A DNA stretch of 38,959 nucleotides from an uncultured Bacteroidota bacterium (GCA_903875055.1 CAIQUX010000184.1:1-38959); one strand, 5' to 3'. Counted from the stretch's first letter, positions 8,447 to 15,705 are shown. Numbers and translations are program-made. The notes: generated by a model not told the origin, from the sequence alone.

Positions 8447-8602
8447 ATGAAAATAACAAGCATTAAAACACCGCTTCGCACGGATCTCGGGCTCATGTTT
8501 TTCAGAGCAATCAGAAATATGCAGATTAAAAATGTTAGTCTTTCTCAGGGCTCATTAAGGATTGTTAGAATTCCACCAAGTCGAAAGTTAACTATCAAAT
8601 AA
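8447..8602 (+). CDS. Possible 51-residue basic peptide, unknown
   Basis: An ORF from ATG encodes a 51-residue peptide beginning MKITSIKTPLRTDLGLMFF and ending PPSRKLTIK. It is basic and has no signal peptide or recognised family. It is preceded by an AT-rich leader and an AAG-rich segment and lies between two genes of the stress block in the same orientation. Its size is close to what chance could give. The rest of 8264-8674 shows nothing beyond AT-rich spacer. Confidence 0.3.
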   Translation: MKITSIKTPLRTDLGLMFFRAIRNMQIKNVSLSQGSLRIVRIPPSRKLTIK

Positions 8603-8674
8603 ATTTATCTAAACAATAAAACTTAATTCCTAAAGTATAGAAAGTAGAGATTACTTATTTCCTAAATATAAAAT

Positions 8675-8917
8675 ATGAAAAAGAACATTACAGTATCCAA
8701 ACAACTTGAAACAAAAAATGAAATAACTCATCGTTCAGATGACTTTACCAGCCCCGATAAAGATGCAGACAAGACAAGTGAAGATGATAATGCCGACAAG
8801 ACTATCAAAAAAAACACAAGAAGTAGATCAAAACTAGAAATCAATCCGGATTCAACTGGTATAGATACAAAAGCAGACAAAACAAAGCCTAATTCAACAT
8901 CCTCTGCAACAAGATAA
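8675..8917 (+). CDS. Small disordered, charged hypothetical protein
   Basis: This 80-residue, highly hydrophilic protein is dominated by Lys, Asp, Thr, Ser and Asn, with ADKT-type motifs recurring four times (DADKTSED, NADKTIKK, KADKTKP). No hydrophobic core, signal peptide or membrane segment is visible, so it is probably intrinsically disordered. It lies just upstream of a decayed lmo0937-like gene in the stress block. Desiccation- or osmo-protectant proteins can have this composition, but nothing specific supports that here. The family is unrecognised. Confidence 0.5.
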   Translation: MKKNITVSKQLETKNEITHRSDDFTSPDKDADKTSEDDNADKTIKKNTRSRSKLEINPDSTGIDTKADKTKPNSTSSATR

Positions 8918-8944
8918 TATCGAAATATACTCAAACCAATTAAT

Positions 8945-9097
8945 ATGAATAATTTACTTTAACTAATTGCTTTTATTTGAATCATCAGTTGGACTATCAG
9001 CTATATCAGTAAAGGAACCGGAGGTATCATTCATTTACTCTTTGCACTAGCCATCATAGCTATATTACTTAGACTAACTTGTGGGAGAAAAATATGA
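8945..9097 (+). pseudogene. Decayed lmo0937-family membrane peptide gene with two internal stops
   Basis: One frame from ATG 8945 to TGA 9095-9097 reads MNNLL-stop-LIAFI-stop-IISWTISYISKG, then GGIIHLLFALAIIAILLRL and CGRKI. It aligns end to end with the intact lmo0937-type peptide at 11162-11320 (MGNLLYIIAVVLIILWAVGYF, then IIHILLIIAVIAVLLRI). Internal TAA at codon 6 and TGA at codon 12 correspond to Tyr and a hydrophobic codon in the intact copy, each one base change away. The otherwise preserved frame indicates recent point-mutation decay. Confidence 0.75.
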
Positions 9098-9199
9098 ATA
9101 ACTGGCATTGGTCCAGAATCAATATGATTAATGAACACATAAGTTTATTCTAACAACACAGTAATTAGTACAATAATTAATTATAATTAATAGCAATCA

Positions 9200-9442
9200 A
9201 TGAAAACCGAAAAGGAACTAAGCGCAGCTATACTTGATATCCTTAGAAAAATAAAAAATGATTATCCTGAACTGTCAAAATATCTTGACGAATTACCGAT
9301 CACTATTCCTGATGAAAAAGATCCGCTGATTACGTCGGATAAATTGTTGTCTTATTACGACTCCTTAAAATCTATTTATCAAAAATTCAAACTAGAACAC
9401 CCCACTGGGGATTCAAAAGTAAATAAGTGTTGTCCTAAGTGA
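9200..9442 (+). CDS. Small conserved-looking hypothetical protein
   Basis: This 80-residue soluble protein starts MKTEKELSAAILDILRKI and contains NDYPELSKYLDELPITIPDE, then a helix SDKLLSYYDSLKSIYQKF. It has no signal peptide. Similar short Bacteroidota proteins with a YPEL-Y-(D/N)E-(L/M)P-I pattern are known to me only as hypothetical and often lie among CsbD/YtxH stress genes. The last residues (NKCCPK) hold two cysteines. The short stretch 9443-9567 before the CsbD gene carries only a 34-codon open frame without support. Confidence 0.6.
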   Translation: MKTEKELSAAILDILRKIKNDYPELSKYLDELPITIPDEKDPLITSDKLLSYYDSLKSIYQKFKLEHPTGDSKVNKCCPK

Positions 9443-9567
9443 ACTACACATGGAGTAAGCTGAGTGTGAATCTTGTAAATTTAAAGAGAATGTATGTAAC
9501 AAGAAAGGATAACAATCAATGGACCTTTGCTAAGTGGAAATAACTTCACAATTAAAATAATATCAAA

Positions 9568-9753
9568 ATGAATACTACAGAAGTAAAAGGAAACTGGAAC
9601 GAACAAAAAGGAAAATTAAAACAAAAGTTTGCAACCCTGACTGACAATGACCTATTATTCACTGAAGGTAAAAAAGAAGAAATGATGGGCAAACTACAGA
9701 TCAAACTGGGTAAAACGAAGGAAGAATTGCATAAAATCATCGGTGCACTATAG
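9568..9753 (+). CDS. CsbD family stress protein
   Basis: This 61-residue CsbD-like protein contains the family core: NTTEVKGNWNEQKGKLKQKFA, then LTDNDLLFTEGKKEEMMGKLQ and the terminal GKTKEELHKII helix. CsbD of Bacillus subtilis is a sigma-B-controlled general-stress protein of unknown biochemical function, and family members are induced by osmotic, acid or stationary-phase stress. Length and motif are canonical. It sits mid-way in the stress block and is followed by its own strong hairpin, so it can be made as a monocistronic message. Functional regulation is inferred from the family only. Confidence 0.92.
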   Translation: MNTTEVKGNWNEQKGKLKQKFATLTDNDLLFTEGKKEEMMGKLQIKLGKTKEELHKIIGAL

Positions 9754-9768
9754 TTCGCCCGATACAAT

Positions 9769-9806
9769 AATTACCGTTTAACCATCGGTTGAACGGTAAT
9801 TTCTAA
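9769..9806 (+). terminator. 15-bp hairpin after csbD-like gene, weak T-tract
   Basis: AATTACCGTTTAACC (9769-9783) pairs with GGTTGAACGGTAATT (9787-9801) around a 3-nt loop with one T-G wobble. Only a short T stretch follows (TTTCTAAAT), so termination may be partial. It lies 15 nt after the CsbD stop. Confidence 0.65.
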
Positions 9807-9833
9807 ATAATAAAATATTTAAAAAAATAAACA

Positions 9834-10298
9834 ATGAGAAAACTAATAGTGATTTTTACAATAGGCGCTTTTATAAGCGGAAATATACTGACAGGTTGCA
9901 GCTCCAGCACTGATAAAGTGAATGATGCGAACGACAATGTAACAGAAGCTCAACAGAACCTCAAGGAAGCAAAACAAGATGCACAACTTGATGCCCAGAA
10001 AACGGCAAGTGCAGACGAATGGAAGACATTTAAGACTGAATCTGAATTAAAAATCAGCACGAATGAAATCCGTATTGAGCAATTAAAAATTAAAGATAAA
10101 AAAACAGGCAAAATCTTCGATAACCTCTATGCAAAAAAAATTGAATTGTTAGAGAAAAAAAATATCGATTTACGAAACAGGATTAATGGTTATGAAAAGA
10201 AACAAAGTGACTGGGAATCTTTCAAACGTGAATTCAATCATGATATAGATGAACTAGGAACAGCCATCAAAGACCTTACAGTCGACAATAAGAAATAA
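9834..10298 (+). CDS. Coiled-coil lipoprotein of the stress block
   Basis: This 154-residue protein has a lipoprotein signal: MRKLIVIFTIGAFISGNILTGC with the lipobox LTGC at residues 19-22, then SSSTDK. The mature part is almost entirely charged helix (NVTEAQQNLKEAKQDAQLDAQ, later KKTGKIFDNLYAKKIELLEKKN), giving a coiled coil. The C-terminus, DWESFKREFNHDIDEL, is shared with the broken copy at the left edge. It is likely anchored to the inner leaflet of the outer membrane. Its TAA overlaps the next ORF's first ATG by one base (TAATG), so it forms a unit with the following beta-barrel gene. The function is unknown. Confidence 0.8.
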   Translation: MRKLIVIFTIGAFISGNILTGCSSSTDKVNDANDNVTEAQQNLKEAKQDAQLDAQKTASADEWKTFKTESELKISTNEIRIEQLKIKDKKTGKIFDNLYAKKIELLEKKNIDLRNRINGYEKKQSDWESFKREFNHDIDELGTAIKDLTVDNKK

Positions 10299-10345
10299 TG
10301 ACTGAAATATTGCAAGTAATGTCAACAAACCCAAAAATTACGAAA

Positions 10346-10957
10346 ATGACATATTCTAAAAACTATAAAATGAAAGTGGCATATCTCGCTATCTTGTTAA
10401 GTATACTTATGACATTCCAGTTTAATTCTGCTGAATCTCAGGCCTGGCAAAAGCAAAGCAATATACTTTCACTTGGTTTAGGTGTTTCGCAATATGCTCA
10501 TATTGACAACTATTATTATCTGAATACGAATGACAGCAGAAGCTGGTACAGCCCTTTGACAGGTCAACTTAATCTACAGGTGGAATTTGGTATTCACAAA
10601 TACATCGGGTTTGGATTCACAACGGGTTTCGGAGCAGGCATCGATCAGTCTCCTCATGATTATCCAAGGGAAATCAATATGCCAATAGGATTGATTTCAA
10701 ACTTCCACTTTTATCAATTACTAGCAGATAAAGCAAAAAAAAATATACAGGCTGACAAACTTGATATTTATACCGGTGTCAACCTTGGAACTGGCTTGGC
10801 TGCTGCGTATTATACAAATACAACGCGAATAATGCCTCTTGCCTTCGGTGGTTTCCATGCAGGAGCCCGTTATTATATTACTCATAAAGTCGGGTTTAAT
10901 GTCGAAATGGGATGGGGTAAAAGTATAGTCAATGCCGGTGTTTCATTCAAACTCTGA
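10346..10957 (+). CDS. Outer-membrane beta-barrel protein coupled to the lipoprotein
   Basis: The frame is open from an ATG at 10298 that overlaps the lipoprotein stop. The signal peptide points to a later start, at ATG 10346 or 10370 (MKVAYLAILLSILMTFQFNSAES, cleavage near ESQA). About 180 mature residues show alternating strands: ILSLGLGVSQYAH, GQLNLQVEFGIHKYIGFGFTTGFGAGI, MPIGLISNFHFYQLL, LDIYTGVNLGTGLAAAYY and GGFHAGARYYITHKVGFNVEMGWG. It ends GVSFKL. These features fit a small outer-membrane barrel. Pairing with the lipoprotein suggests a barrel-lipoprotein complex or a shared stress response (inference). The 204-nt stretch after it, to 11161, shows no gene. Confidence 0.72.
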   Translation: MTYSKNYKMKVAYLAILLSILMTFQFNSAESQAWQKQSNILSLGLGVSQYAHIDNYYYLNTNDSRSWYSPLTGQLNLQVEFGIHKYIGFGFTTGFGAGIDQSPHDYPREINMPIGLISNFHFYQLLADKAKKNIQADKLDIYTGVNLGTGLAAAYYTNTTRIMPLAFGGFHAGARYYITHKVGFNVEMGWGKSIVNAGVSFKL

Positions 10958-11161
10958 TTAAACAAGAGTTTGAGAACATGGATTGCTACATAATAGATCG
11001 AATCAACTTTCTCTCATTTCAAATCAAGTTTAAAAGTGCATCGCATTGGGATGTATTGTATAGCAAGGTAATAGCCACACCATCATGTGGAAATATGGAC
11101 TTCATACACATTGATCATAACAATCTGAAATCAATAACAATTTAAAACAACAAATATCATC

Positions 11162-11320
11162 ATGGGAAATTTACTTTATATCATCGCAGTCGTATTGATC
11201 ATCTTATGGGCTGTGGGTTATTTTGCCTTCAGTGCAGGAAACATCATACATATCCTTTTAATAATAGCCGTCATTGCTGTACTCCTCCGTATCATACAAG
11301 GAGACCGAATCATTAGATAA
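11162..11320 (+). CDS. lmo0937 family small membrane protein
   Basis: This 52-residue peptide begins MGNLLYIIAVVLIILWAVGYF and continues with FSAGNIIHILLIIAVIAVLLRI. Two hydrophobic helices are joined by a Gly/Asn turn, with a short basic tail (RIIQGDRIIR). This is the complete signature of the lmo0937 family, tiny membrane proteins found across Firmicutes and Bacteroidota in stress loci. The function is unknown. It lies 27 nt upstream of the YtxH gene, so the two are probably co-transcribed. A mutated second copy lies at 8945-9097. Confidence 0.88.
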   Translation: MGNLLYIIAVVLIILWAVGYFAFSAGNIIHILLIIAVIAVLLRIIQGDRIIR

Positions 11321-11347
11321 ACAAAATACAAACTAAAAACAAATAAC

Positions 11348-11626
11348 ATGAAATCAAGAAACGTATTATTAAGCGTACTGGCCGGTGCTGCCACAGGTGC
11401 ATTATTAGGCATTTTGTTTGCCCCGGAAAAAGGTTCAAGGACCAGGCGGAAAATTATGGATAAAGGAGAAGATTATGCTGAAGTTCTGAAAGATCAATTT
11501 GAAGACTTGATAGAAACTATCGGTTCCAAATATGAGAATACACTTAAAGAAGCTGAAAAGATGCTGTCAAAAGGGAAAACGGTATTGAACGACACGAAGA
11601 AAGATCTGAAAGAAACAACCGTTTAA
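11348..11626 (+). CDS. YtxH domain general-stress protein
   Basis: This 92-residue protein starts with a glycine/alanine membrane helix, VLLSVLAGAATGALLGILFAP, followed directly by the EKGSRTRRKI motif typical of YtxH. A long charged helix then runs to the end (residues about 36-92). The N-terminal helix anchors the protein in the inner membrane with the helix in the cytoplasm. Bacillus YtxH is sigma-B/sigma-H controlled; the molecular role is unknown. Position between lmo0937-type and holin-like genes is the usual Bacteroidota stress arrangement. Confidence 0.9.
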   Translation: MKSRNVLLSVLAGAATGALLGILFAPEKGSRTRRKIMDKGEDYAEVLKDQFEDLIETIGSKYENTLKEAEKMLSKGKTVLNDTKKDLKETTV

Positions 11627-11666
11627 TTCGATGTCCGATCCATCAAATACAATTCAATAATATATA

Positions 11667-12017
11667 ATGAACGAACCTATTAACACCATCGAAATGATGC
11701 TAAAGTCGATTGAATCGTACGGTCGTGTATCTATAGAATTATTCAGATTAAAGGTTGTAAGTCTTGCAGCTGAAATAATTTCATCCCTTTTTGCCATGTT
11801 AATTATTGGCATCATCGTTTTGCTGTTTTTGATGATGATGAATATTGGTTTAGCGATTTGGCTAGGGAAAATTACTGGTTCAGAATTTGAAGGGTTCTTC
11901 ATTGTTGGCTCGTTTTATGGCGTGATAGCTTCCATGATATTCTTATTTAGGAACAAATGGATCAAATCGCCGGTTCAGCAAGCATTTATTACAACTATTA
12001 AACATCGAAACACATGA
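11667..12017 (+). CDS. Phage holin family (holin-superfamily-like) two-helix membrane protein
   Basis: This 116-residue protein has an N-terminal amphipathic helix (IETMLKSIESYGR-like region, residues 6-35). Two membrane helices follow: LAAEIISSLFAMLIIGIIVL with LFLMMMNIG, and GFFIVGSFYGVIASMIFLF, separated by WLGKITGSEF. This matches the Phage_holin_3_6 / DUF1469-type family, which is chromosomal and has nothing to do with lysis in most bacteria; members often follow YtxH genes. The stop codon overlaps the next start by four bases (ATGA), showing translational coupling. Confidence 0.82.
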   Translation: MNEPINTIEMMLKSIESYGRVSIELFRLKVVSLAAEIISSLFAMLIIGIIVLLFLMMMNIGLAIWLGKITGSEFEGFFIVGSFYGVIASMIFLFRNKWIKSPVQQAFITTIKHRNT

Positions 12018-12412
12018 TAACAATAGATGCAAAACAACAATTAGAAAACAATATCCGTTTACTGGAATCAGAACAGAATATATTACTAATTCAAATAAAA
12101 GATCAGGCATATCAGCTTTATAACAACGTTCAACCGTTGAATCTAATAAAACGGGCTTATCAGGATATCAGCACTTCACCTGAAATCAGAAGCAGTTTGT
12201 TACATGATGCCATCGGTCTGACAACAGGCTATCTATCTAAAAAAATACTCATTGGTTCAACACACAATCCTATCAAGAAGATTCTCGGCGCTCTAGTGCA
12301 ATTGGCAATAGGGAATATTGTATCGAACAACAGCGAATCCATACGATCAGGCGGTGAGTATATCGTCAGACGTATCAGAGAATTAGGTACAAATAAAAAG
12401 TCTCATAATTAA
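12014..12412 (+). CDS. Hypothetical partner of the holin-like protein
   Basis: This 132-residue protein is encoded with a four-base ATGA overlap with the holin-like gene. The N-terminal half is a charged helix (QQLENNIRLLESEQNILLIQIKD). The second half has a weakly hydrophobic segment (GALVQLAIGNIVS) and an RRIRELG end. Its core LLHDAIGLTTGYLSKKILIG recalls short Bacteroidota proteins that regularly follow holin/YtxH stress genes. No enzyme motif is visible. It probably works with the holin-like protein at the inner membrane (inference from overlap). Confidence 0.65.
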   Translation: MITIDAKQQLENNIRLLESEQNILLIQIKDQAYQLYNNVQPLNLIKRAYQDISTSPEIRSSLLHDAIGLTTGYLSKKILIGSTHNPIKKILGALVQLAIGNIVSNNSESIRSGGEYIVRRIRELGTNKKSHN

Positions 12413-12430
12413 ACATTTTAAATAATTAAG

Positions 12431-12738
12431 ATGAAAAAATAGAAAATAAATCCGTCTTCATTACGGGAGGTTTATCTGGAATCGGCAAAGCCTGTGCTAT
12501 CGATGCGGCCTTGCAAGGAGCCAATATCGCGATAGCCGATTTGCCATCAAAAACATCAGTTGCTGCTATGGCTGACATTATTTCACTGAATCAGAAAGCG
12601 ATCTTCACACCGTGTGATGAATCTGATTTTTCTCAGGTAAAGACGACAGTCAAAAAGGTAGTCAGTGTCTTCGGCTTGAGCGTATTTCACCAAGGATACC
12701 TCTCTGCGTCTGATTCTGACAGAAAAAGAAAAAACTGA
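12431..12738 (+). pseudogene. Truncated, frameshifted short-chain dehydrogenase/reductase (SDR) remnant
   Basis: The translation from about 12442 reads ENKSVFITGGLSGIGKACA, then DAALQGANIAIADLP and KAIFTPCDESDFSQVK, which is the N-terminal Rossmann fold of an SDR with its TGGxxGIGK cofactor motif. The plausible start ATG at 12431 is one base out of frame and runs into TAG after MKK; restoring one base would give MKKLENK. After about 95 residues SDR similarity ends, before the catalytic Ser/Tyr-Lys region. Normal SDRs are about 250 residues. A 75-codon internal ORF from 12511 exists but lacks the cofactor loop, so a functional product is unlikely. Confidence 0.7.
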
Positions 12739-12880
12739 ATTTCATTTGATGATAATAACTTTCAATGATGACTATTGGGTAAAAATGAAATAAACTATAG
12801 TACTTTAGCAGACTGATTCATCAACCACAGATTTTTCATTCACAGCGAAACAGGTTCCGGCTGAATCTAAAAAAAGTATT

Positions 12881-13846
12881 ATGTCAAACACAATCAAACA
12901 ACGCAACTCAACTTTTATCTGCAGCATTATGCTGCTGTGCTTACTTACAACGAATGCTAAAAAATTGGATGCACAAGTGACTGAAAAAAACTATAAAATC
13001 TATTCTGTAAGTGCAGGGAAGGAAGTTACCCTTCAGGATATTGCCGATGATATGGAAACGCATGACATATTATTTTTCGGGGAGGAACATAATGATTCTG
13101 TGACCCATTATCTTGAGTTTAAAATGCTAGAAACACTTTATCTGACATATAGCAGCCAGGTAGCCTTATCGATGGAAATGTTTGAACGCGATGTTCAACC
13201 TGTTATGAATGAATATCTCACCGGAAATATACGTGAGAAAAATTTCATCAAGGATGCCAGAGTTTGGAAGAACTATAAAGATTATAAGCCGATGGTTGAA
13301 TTCGCAAAAAAGAATGAATTGGATGTCATATGCGCTAATGCCGCCGGCAGGTATTCCAATTTAGTCGGGCGAAAAGGTCAAGAATCATTACTGACCTTGC
13401 CTTATGAATCTTTCAGGAATTTCGCTCCTGTGCCATTTGATACGGCATCAGGACCTTATCACGATAAACTGACAAAACTTTCATCTCATGATTCGCTGAT
13501 TTCTAAAGACACTGCGGTGAGCAAGCCTGCAATACCTGTTGCCATGGAAGGATTCAATATGATTATATCACAATCACTCTGGGATGCTACTATGGCGTAT
13601 TCGATTGCAAGCTACCTCAAAGAGAATAGGAAGATGAAAGTGATGCAAGTAAATGGCCGCTTTCATAGTGACGAGGGTTATGCAGTCGTGACACAACTTA
13701 AAAATTATCGACCAAGAACCAAGGTATTGATTATTTCGGCATCTTCGGATGATTCCTTTCCTAAAATAGATTGGAGTCAGCATAAAAGTCAGGGAGATTA
13801 TATCATCATTACTGATCCTTCTATTGCAAAGACTTACAAGGACTGA
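12881..13846 (+). CDS. ChaN family haem-binding-like secreted protein
   Basis: This 321-residue protein has a signal peptide (about residues 1-32, ending KLDAQ). The mature part matches the ChaN family: ILFFGEEHNDSVTHYLEFKML, then VALSMEMFERDVQPVMNEYL, VWKNYKDYKPMVEFAKK and VICANAAGRYSN, with a late QVNGRFHSDEG motif supplying another histidine. ChaN of Campylobacter binds haem cofactors and is associated with iron uptake; family members are periplasmic or lipid-anchored. No lipobox cysteine is convincing here. It is the last + gene of the stress block, beside the tRNA cluster. Family confidence is high; iron linkage is by homology only. Confidence 0.85.
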   Translation: MSNTIKQRNSTFICSIMLLCLLTTNAKKLDAQVTEKNYKIYSVSAGKEVTLQDIADDMETHDILFFGEEHNDSVTHYLEFKMLETLYLTYSSQVALSMEMFERDVQPVMNEYLTGNIREKNFIKDARVWKNYKDYKPMVEFAKKNELDVICANAAGRYSNLVGRKGQESLLTLPYESFRNFAPVPFDTASGPYHDKLTKLSSHDSLISKDTAVSKPAIPVAMEGFNMIISQSLWDATMAYSIASYLKENRKMKVMQVNGRFHSDEGYAVVTQLKNYRPRTKVLIISASSDDSFPKIDWSQHKSQGDYIIITDPSIAKTYKD

Positions 13847-13984
13847 TCACTTTACATCATGAATCTAAGTGTAATGTTGATATTCTAGAGAATAGAGAAA
13901 AAGAAAATGTATTGTGAGGCTATTGTAAAAAAAATCCGGCAAGTCATTTAACAGATATCTATCGGTATTACTGTATTAGAGTAG

Positions 13985-14056
<72 letters not shown>

Positions 14057-14135
14057 AATAAAAAAAGAACATTGGTCAAACAAAAAACCGATTGTGACTT
14101 GTCTGCAGGACAAAAAACAATCGGCAGATTTTTTG

Positions 14136-14206
14136 AGCGGAAGAACAGAATCGAACTGTCGGCATCAGCTTGGAAGGCTGAGGTATTACCACTATACGAC
14201 TTCCGC
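14136..14206 (-). tRNA. tRNA-Gly (anticodon UCC)
   Basis: Acceptor GCGGAAG/CTTCCGC, anticodon loop CTTCCAA with UCC, and T-arm with GTTCGATTC are present on the minus strand (71 nt). It is third in transcription order of the cluster. Confidence 0.97.
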
Positions 14207-14216
14207 AAACAAGGAG

Positions 14217-14299
14217 TGGGCAGTGATGGATTCGAACCACCGTAAGCTTACGCTAGCAGATTTACAGTCTGCCTCCTTTAGCCACTCGGACAACTACCC
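14217..14299 (-). tRNA. tRNA-Tyr (anticodon GUA)
   Basis: At 83 nt it has the long variable arm expected of bacterial tRNA-Tyr. Acceptor GGGTAGT pairs with ACTGCCC (one wobble), and the anticodon loop CTGTAAA carries GUA. It is second in transcription order and lies 10 nt from the Gly gene. Confidence 0.97.
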
Positions 14300-14320
14300 C
14301 CTTATCATCTTATGATGATG

Positions 14321-14393
14321 AGCCGCTTGTCGGACTCGAACCAACGACCTGCTGATTACAAATCAGCTGCTCTACCAACTGAGCTAAAGCGGC
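14321..14393 (-). tRNA. tRNA-Thr (anticodon UGU)
   Basis: Acceptor GCCGCTT/AAGCGGC, D-arm GCTCAGTTGGTAGAGC, and anticodon loop TTGTAAT with UGU are seen on the minus strand. It is the first tRNA of the operon, about 21 nt downstream of a promoter-like element. Confidence 0.97.
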
Positions 14394-14413
14394 GAATAAT
14401 GATAGTAAAAAAA

Positions 14414-14443
14414 CGAACGTAAAGAAACTAAGACTATTTAAAC
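14414..14443 (-). promoter_or_regulatory. Probable promoter of the tRNA operon
   Basis: The minus strand has TACGTTCG at 14421-14414, one base from the Bacteroidota -7 consensus TAnnTTTG, and TGTTTA about 17-18 nt upstream near the -33 position. A start near 14407 would fit a short leader before the first tRNA at 14393. The form TAnnTTCG recurs before fusA. Confidence 0.45.
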
Positions 14444-14600
14444 ATCTCTTCCATCTTGGTCAGAAATATCAGTATAAAATTAAGATCTCTTTTTTTTATT
14501 GGAATGCAAATGTATATATTCATTTCTAATTTGCAAATAAATTTAAGTATTTTTATTTTTTAAAATTTGTCTTTAAGAGAACACTCAATATTTTGGTCAA

Positions 14601-15206
14601 TTGAATTATTTAGCCCATGCCTTTTTATCATTGAATGATATCGAAATCCAGGTTGGAAATCTGATGGGTGACTTTGTCAAAGGAAATAAATTTCTTCTTT
14701 ATCCAGAAAAAATTAAACAAGGTATTTTATTGCATCGCCGGATTGACCACTTCACAGATCAGCATCAGTTGGTACATGAAGCTATCAATTATTTCAAGCC
14801 GGCATTCAGATTATCAGGAGGAATTTTTGTAGATATCCTATTTGATCATTTTCTGGCTAATGACGAACGATATTTCAAGGATGACCAACTAATGTCCTTC
14901 ACGATGGATGTATATGAAAACCTAAAAAATAGCGAACCCATTTTTGATAGCAGGATGAAGCAATTATTTTCATACATGTCACTTTATAATTGGCTTCACA
15001 ACTACAGATATCAAGAGGGCCTCAGCAAATCCATCCTTGGTATGTGCAAACGGTATCCCGTGCTTGGCAATGGTGAAACCGCTCTGTTTGTTATTGAACA
15101 TCATTATGAAGAATTAAAAAGCATTTATACCTCTTATTTTCCAATGCTGAATGAATATGTGAATGAGACTTCACAAAATAGTAATGGAAAAAATAATCCC
15201 TTTTAG
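14601..15206 (+). CDS. Acyl carrier protein phosphodiesterase-like (DUF479/AcpH family)
   Basis: This 201-residue soluble protein begins MNYLAHAFLSL with QVGNLMGDFVKG, then GILLHRRIDHFTDQH and GGIFVDILFDHFLA. These are the signature of the AcpH/DUF479 HD-like fold, in which the histidines and aspartates bind the metal. E. coli AcpH removes the 4'-phosphopantetheine arm from ACP; in Bacteroidota the activity is assumed by homology. The start is TTG at 14601, chosen because NYLAHA is the conserved N-terminus of the family. It is followed 20 nt later by the DUF486 gene. An ACP gene lies 8 kb away in the window, but no direct link is shown. Confidence 0.82.
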   Translation: MNYLAHAFLSLNDIEIQVGNLMGDFVKGNKFLLYPEKIKQGILLHRRIDHFTDQHQLVHEAINYFKPAFRLSGGIFVDILFDHFLANDERYFKDDQLMSFTMDVYENLKNSEPIFDSRMKQLFSYMSLYNWLHNYRYQEGLSKSILGMCKRYPVLGNGETALFVIEHHYEELKSIYTSYFPMLNEYVNETSQNSNGKNNPF

Positions 15207-15226
15207 TAGGTTTACTAAAAATTAAA

Positions 15227-15559
15227 ATGCTTCGAACCATTACCCTGCTGATCGCCTCGAATGTCTTCATGACTTTCGCATGGTATGGATTCTTAAAAGA
15301 CAAAGGGATACCCTTGTGGAAAGCTGTCTTATTGAGTTGGGCGATCGCTTTCTTTGAATATTGCCTGATGGTGCCTGCAAACCGAAATGGCTATCTCAAC
15401 GGCATGTCCGGGTTCCAATTGAAAGTGACTCAGGAAATCATAACTCTTGTCGTCTTCACAATTTTTGCTGTCTTGTATCTGAAAGAACCGTTCAGATGGA
15501 ATTATCTAATCAGTTTCATGATGATACTTGGAGCCGTATTTTTTGCGTTTAAAAAATAA
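15227..15559 (+). CDS. DMT family protein DUF486, four-helix membrane protein
   Basis: This 110-residue protein has four membrane helices: TITLLIASNVFMTFAWYGFL, LWKAVLLSWAIAFFEYCLMV, VTQEIITLVVFTIFAVLYL and LISFMMILGAVFFAF. The motif MVPANRNGY and the loop PFRWNYL are characteristic of DUF486, half-size relatives of drug/metabolite transporters. Substrate and direction are unknown. It lies 20 nt behind the AcpH-like gene, so they may share an mRNA. Length is typical. Confidence 0.9.
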   Translation: MLRTITLLIASNVFMTFAWYGFLKDKGIPLWKAVLLSWAIAFFEYCLMVPANRNGYLNGMSGFQLKVTQEIITLVVFTIFAVLYLKEPFRWNYLISFMMILGAVFFAFKK

Positions 15560-15675
15560 GTGGCTTTGGCATGCCTGAATTGAGCACTATCTGTGACTTT
15601 CACTTACGTTTTTGTTTTTTATCAGCTATTGAAGGCCAGACGAATTTTCCAATACAATTTATTAACTTCTCTATT

Positions 15676-15705
15676 TTTGAAAATCGGAAATAAATATTAC
15701 CTTCG
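15676..15705 (+). promoter_or_regulatory. Probable promoter of fusA
   Basis: TTTG at 15676-15679 is followed after 18 nt by TACCTTCG at 15698-15705, one mismatch from the Bacteroidota TAnnTTTG -7 element. Transcription would start near 15712, giving a roughly 50-nt A-rich leader before the ATG at 15763. Confidence 0.5.

Noticed and set aside
8945-9097. Stop-codon recoding (TAA/TGA read as amino acids) in the lmo0937-like gene
   Set aside because: Two different stops in 12 codons, no SECIS-like element, and all other genes end at ordinary TAA/TGA/TAG, so decay is far simpler.
9439-9543. 34-codon GTG ORF between the small hypothetical gene and csbD-like gene
   Set aside because: It is too short and unsupported; it only appears as an open frame and matches no family I know.
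11667-12017. Prophage lysis gene (holin)
   Set aside because: No endolysin or other phage genes are near; the family is a chromosomal stress-associated membrane protein.
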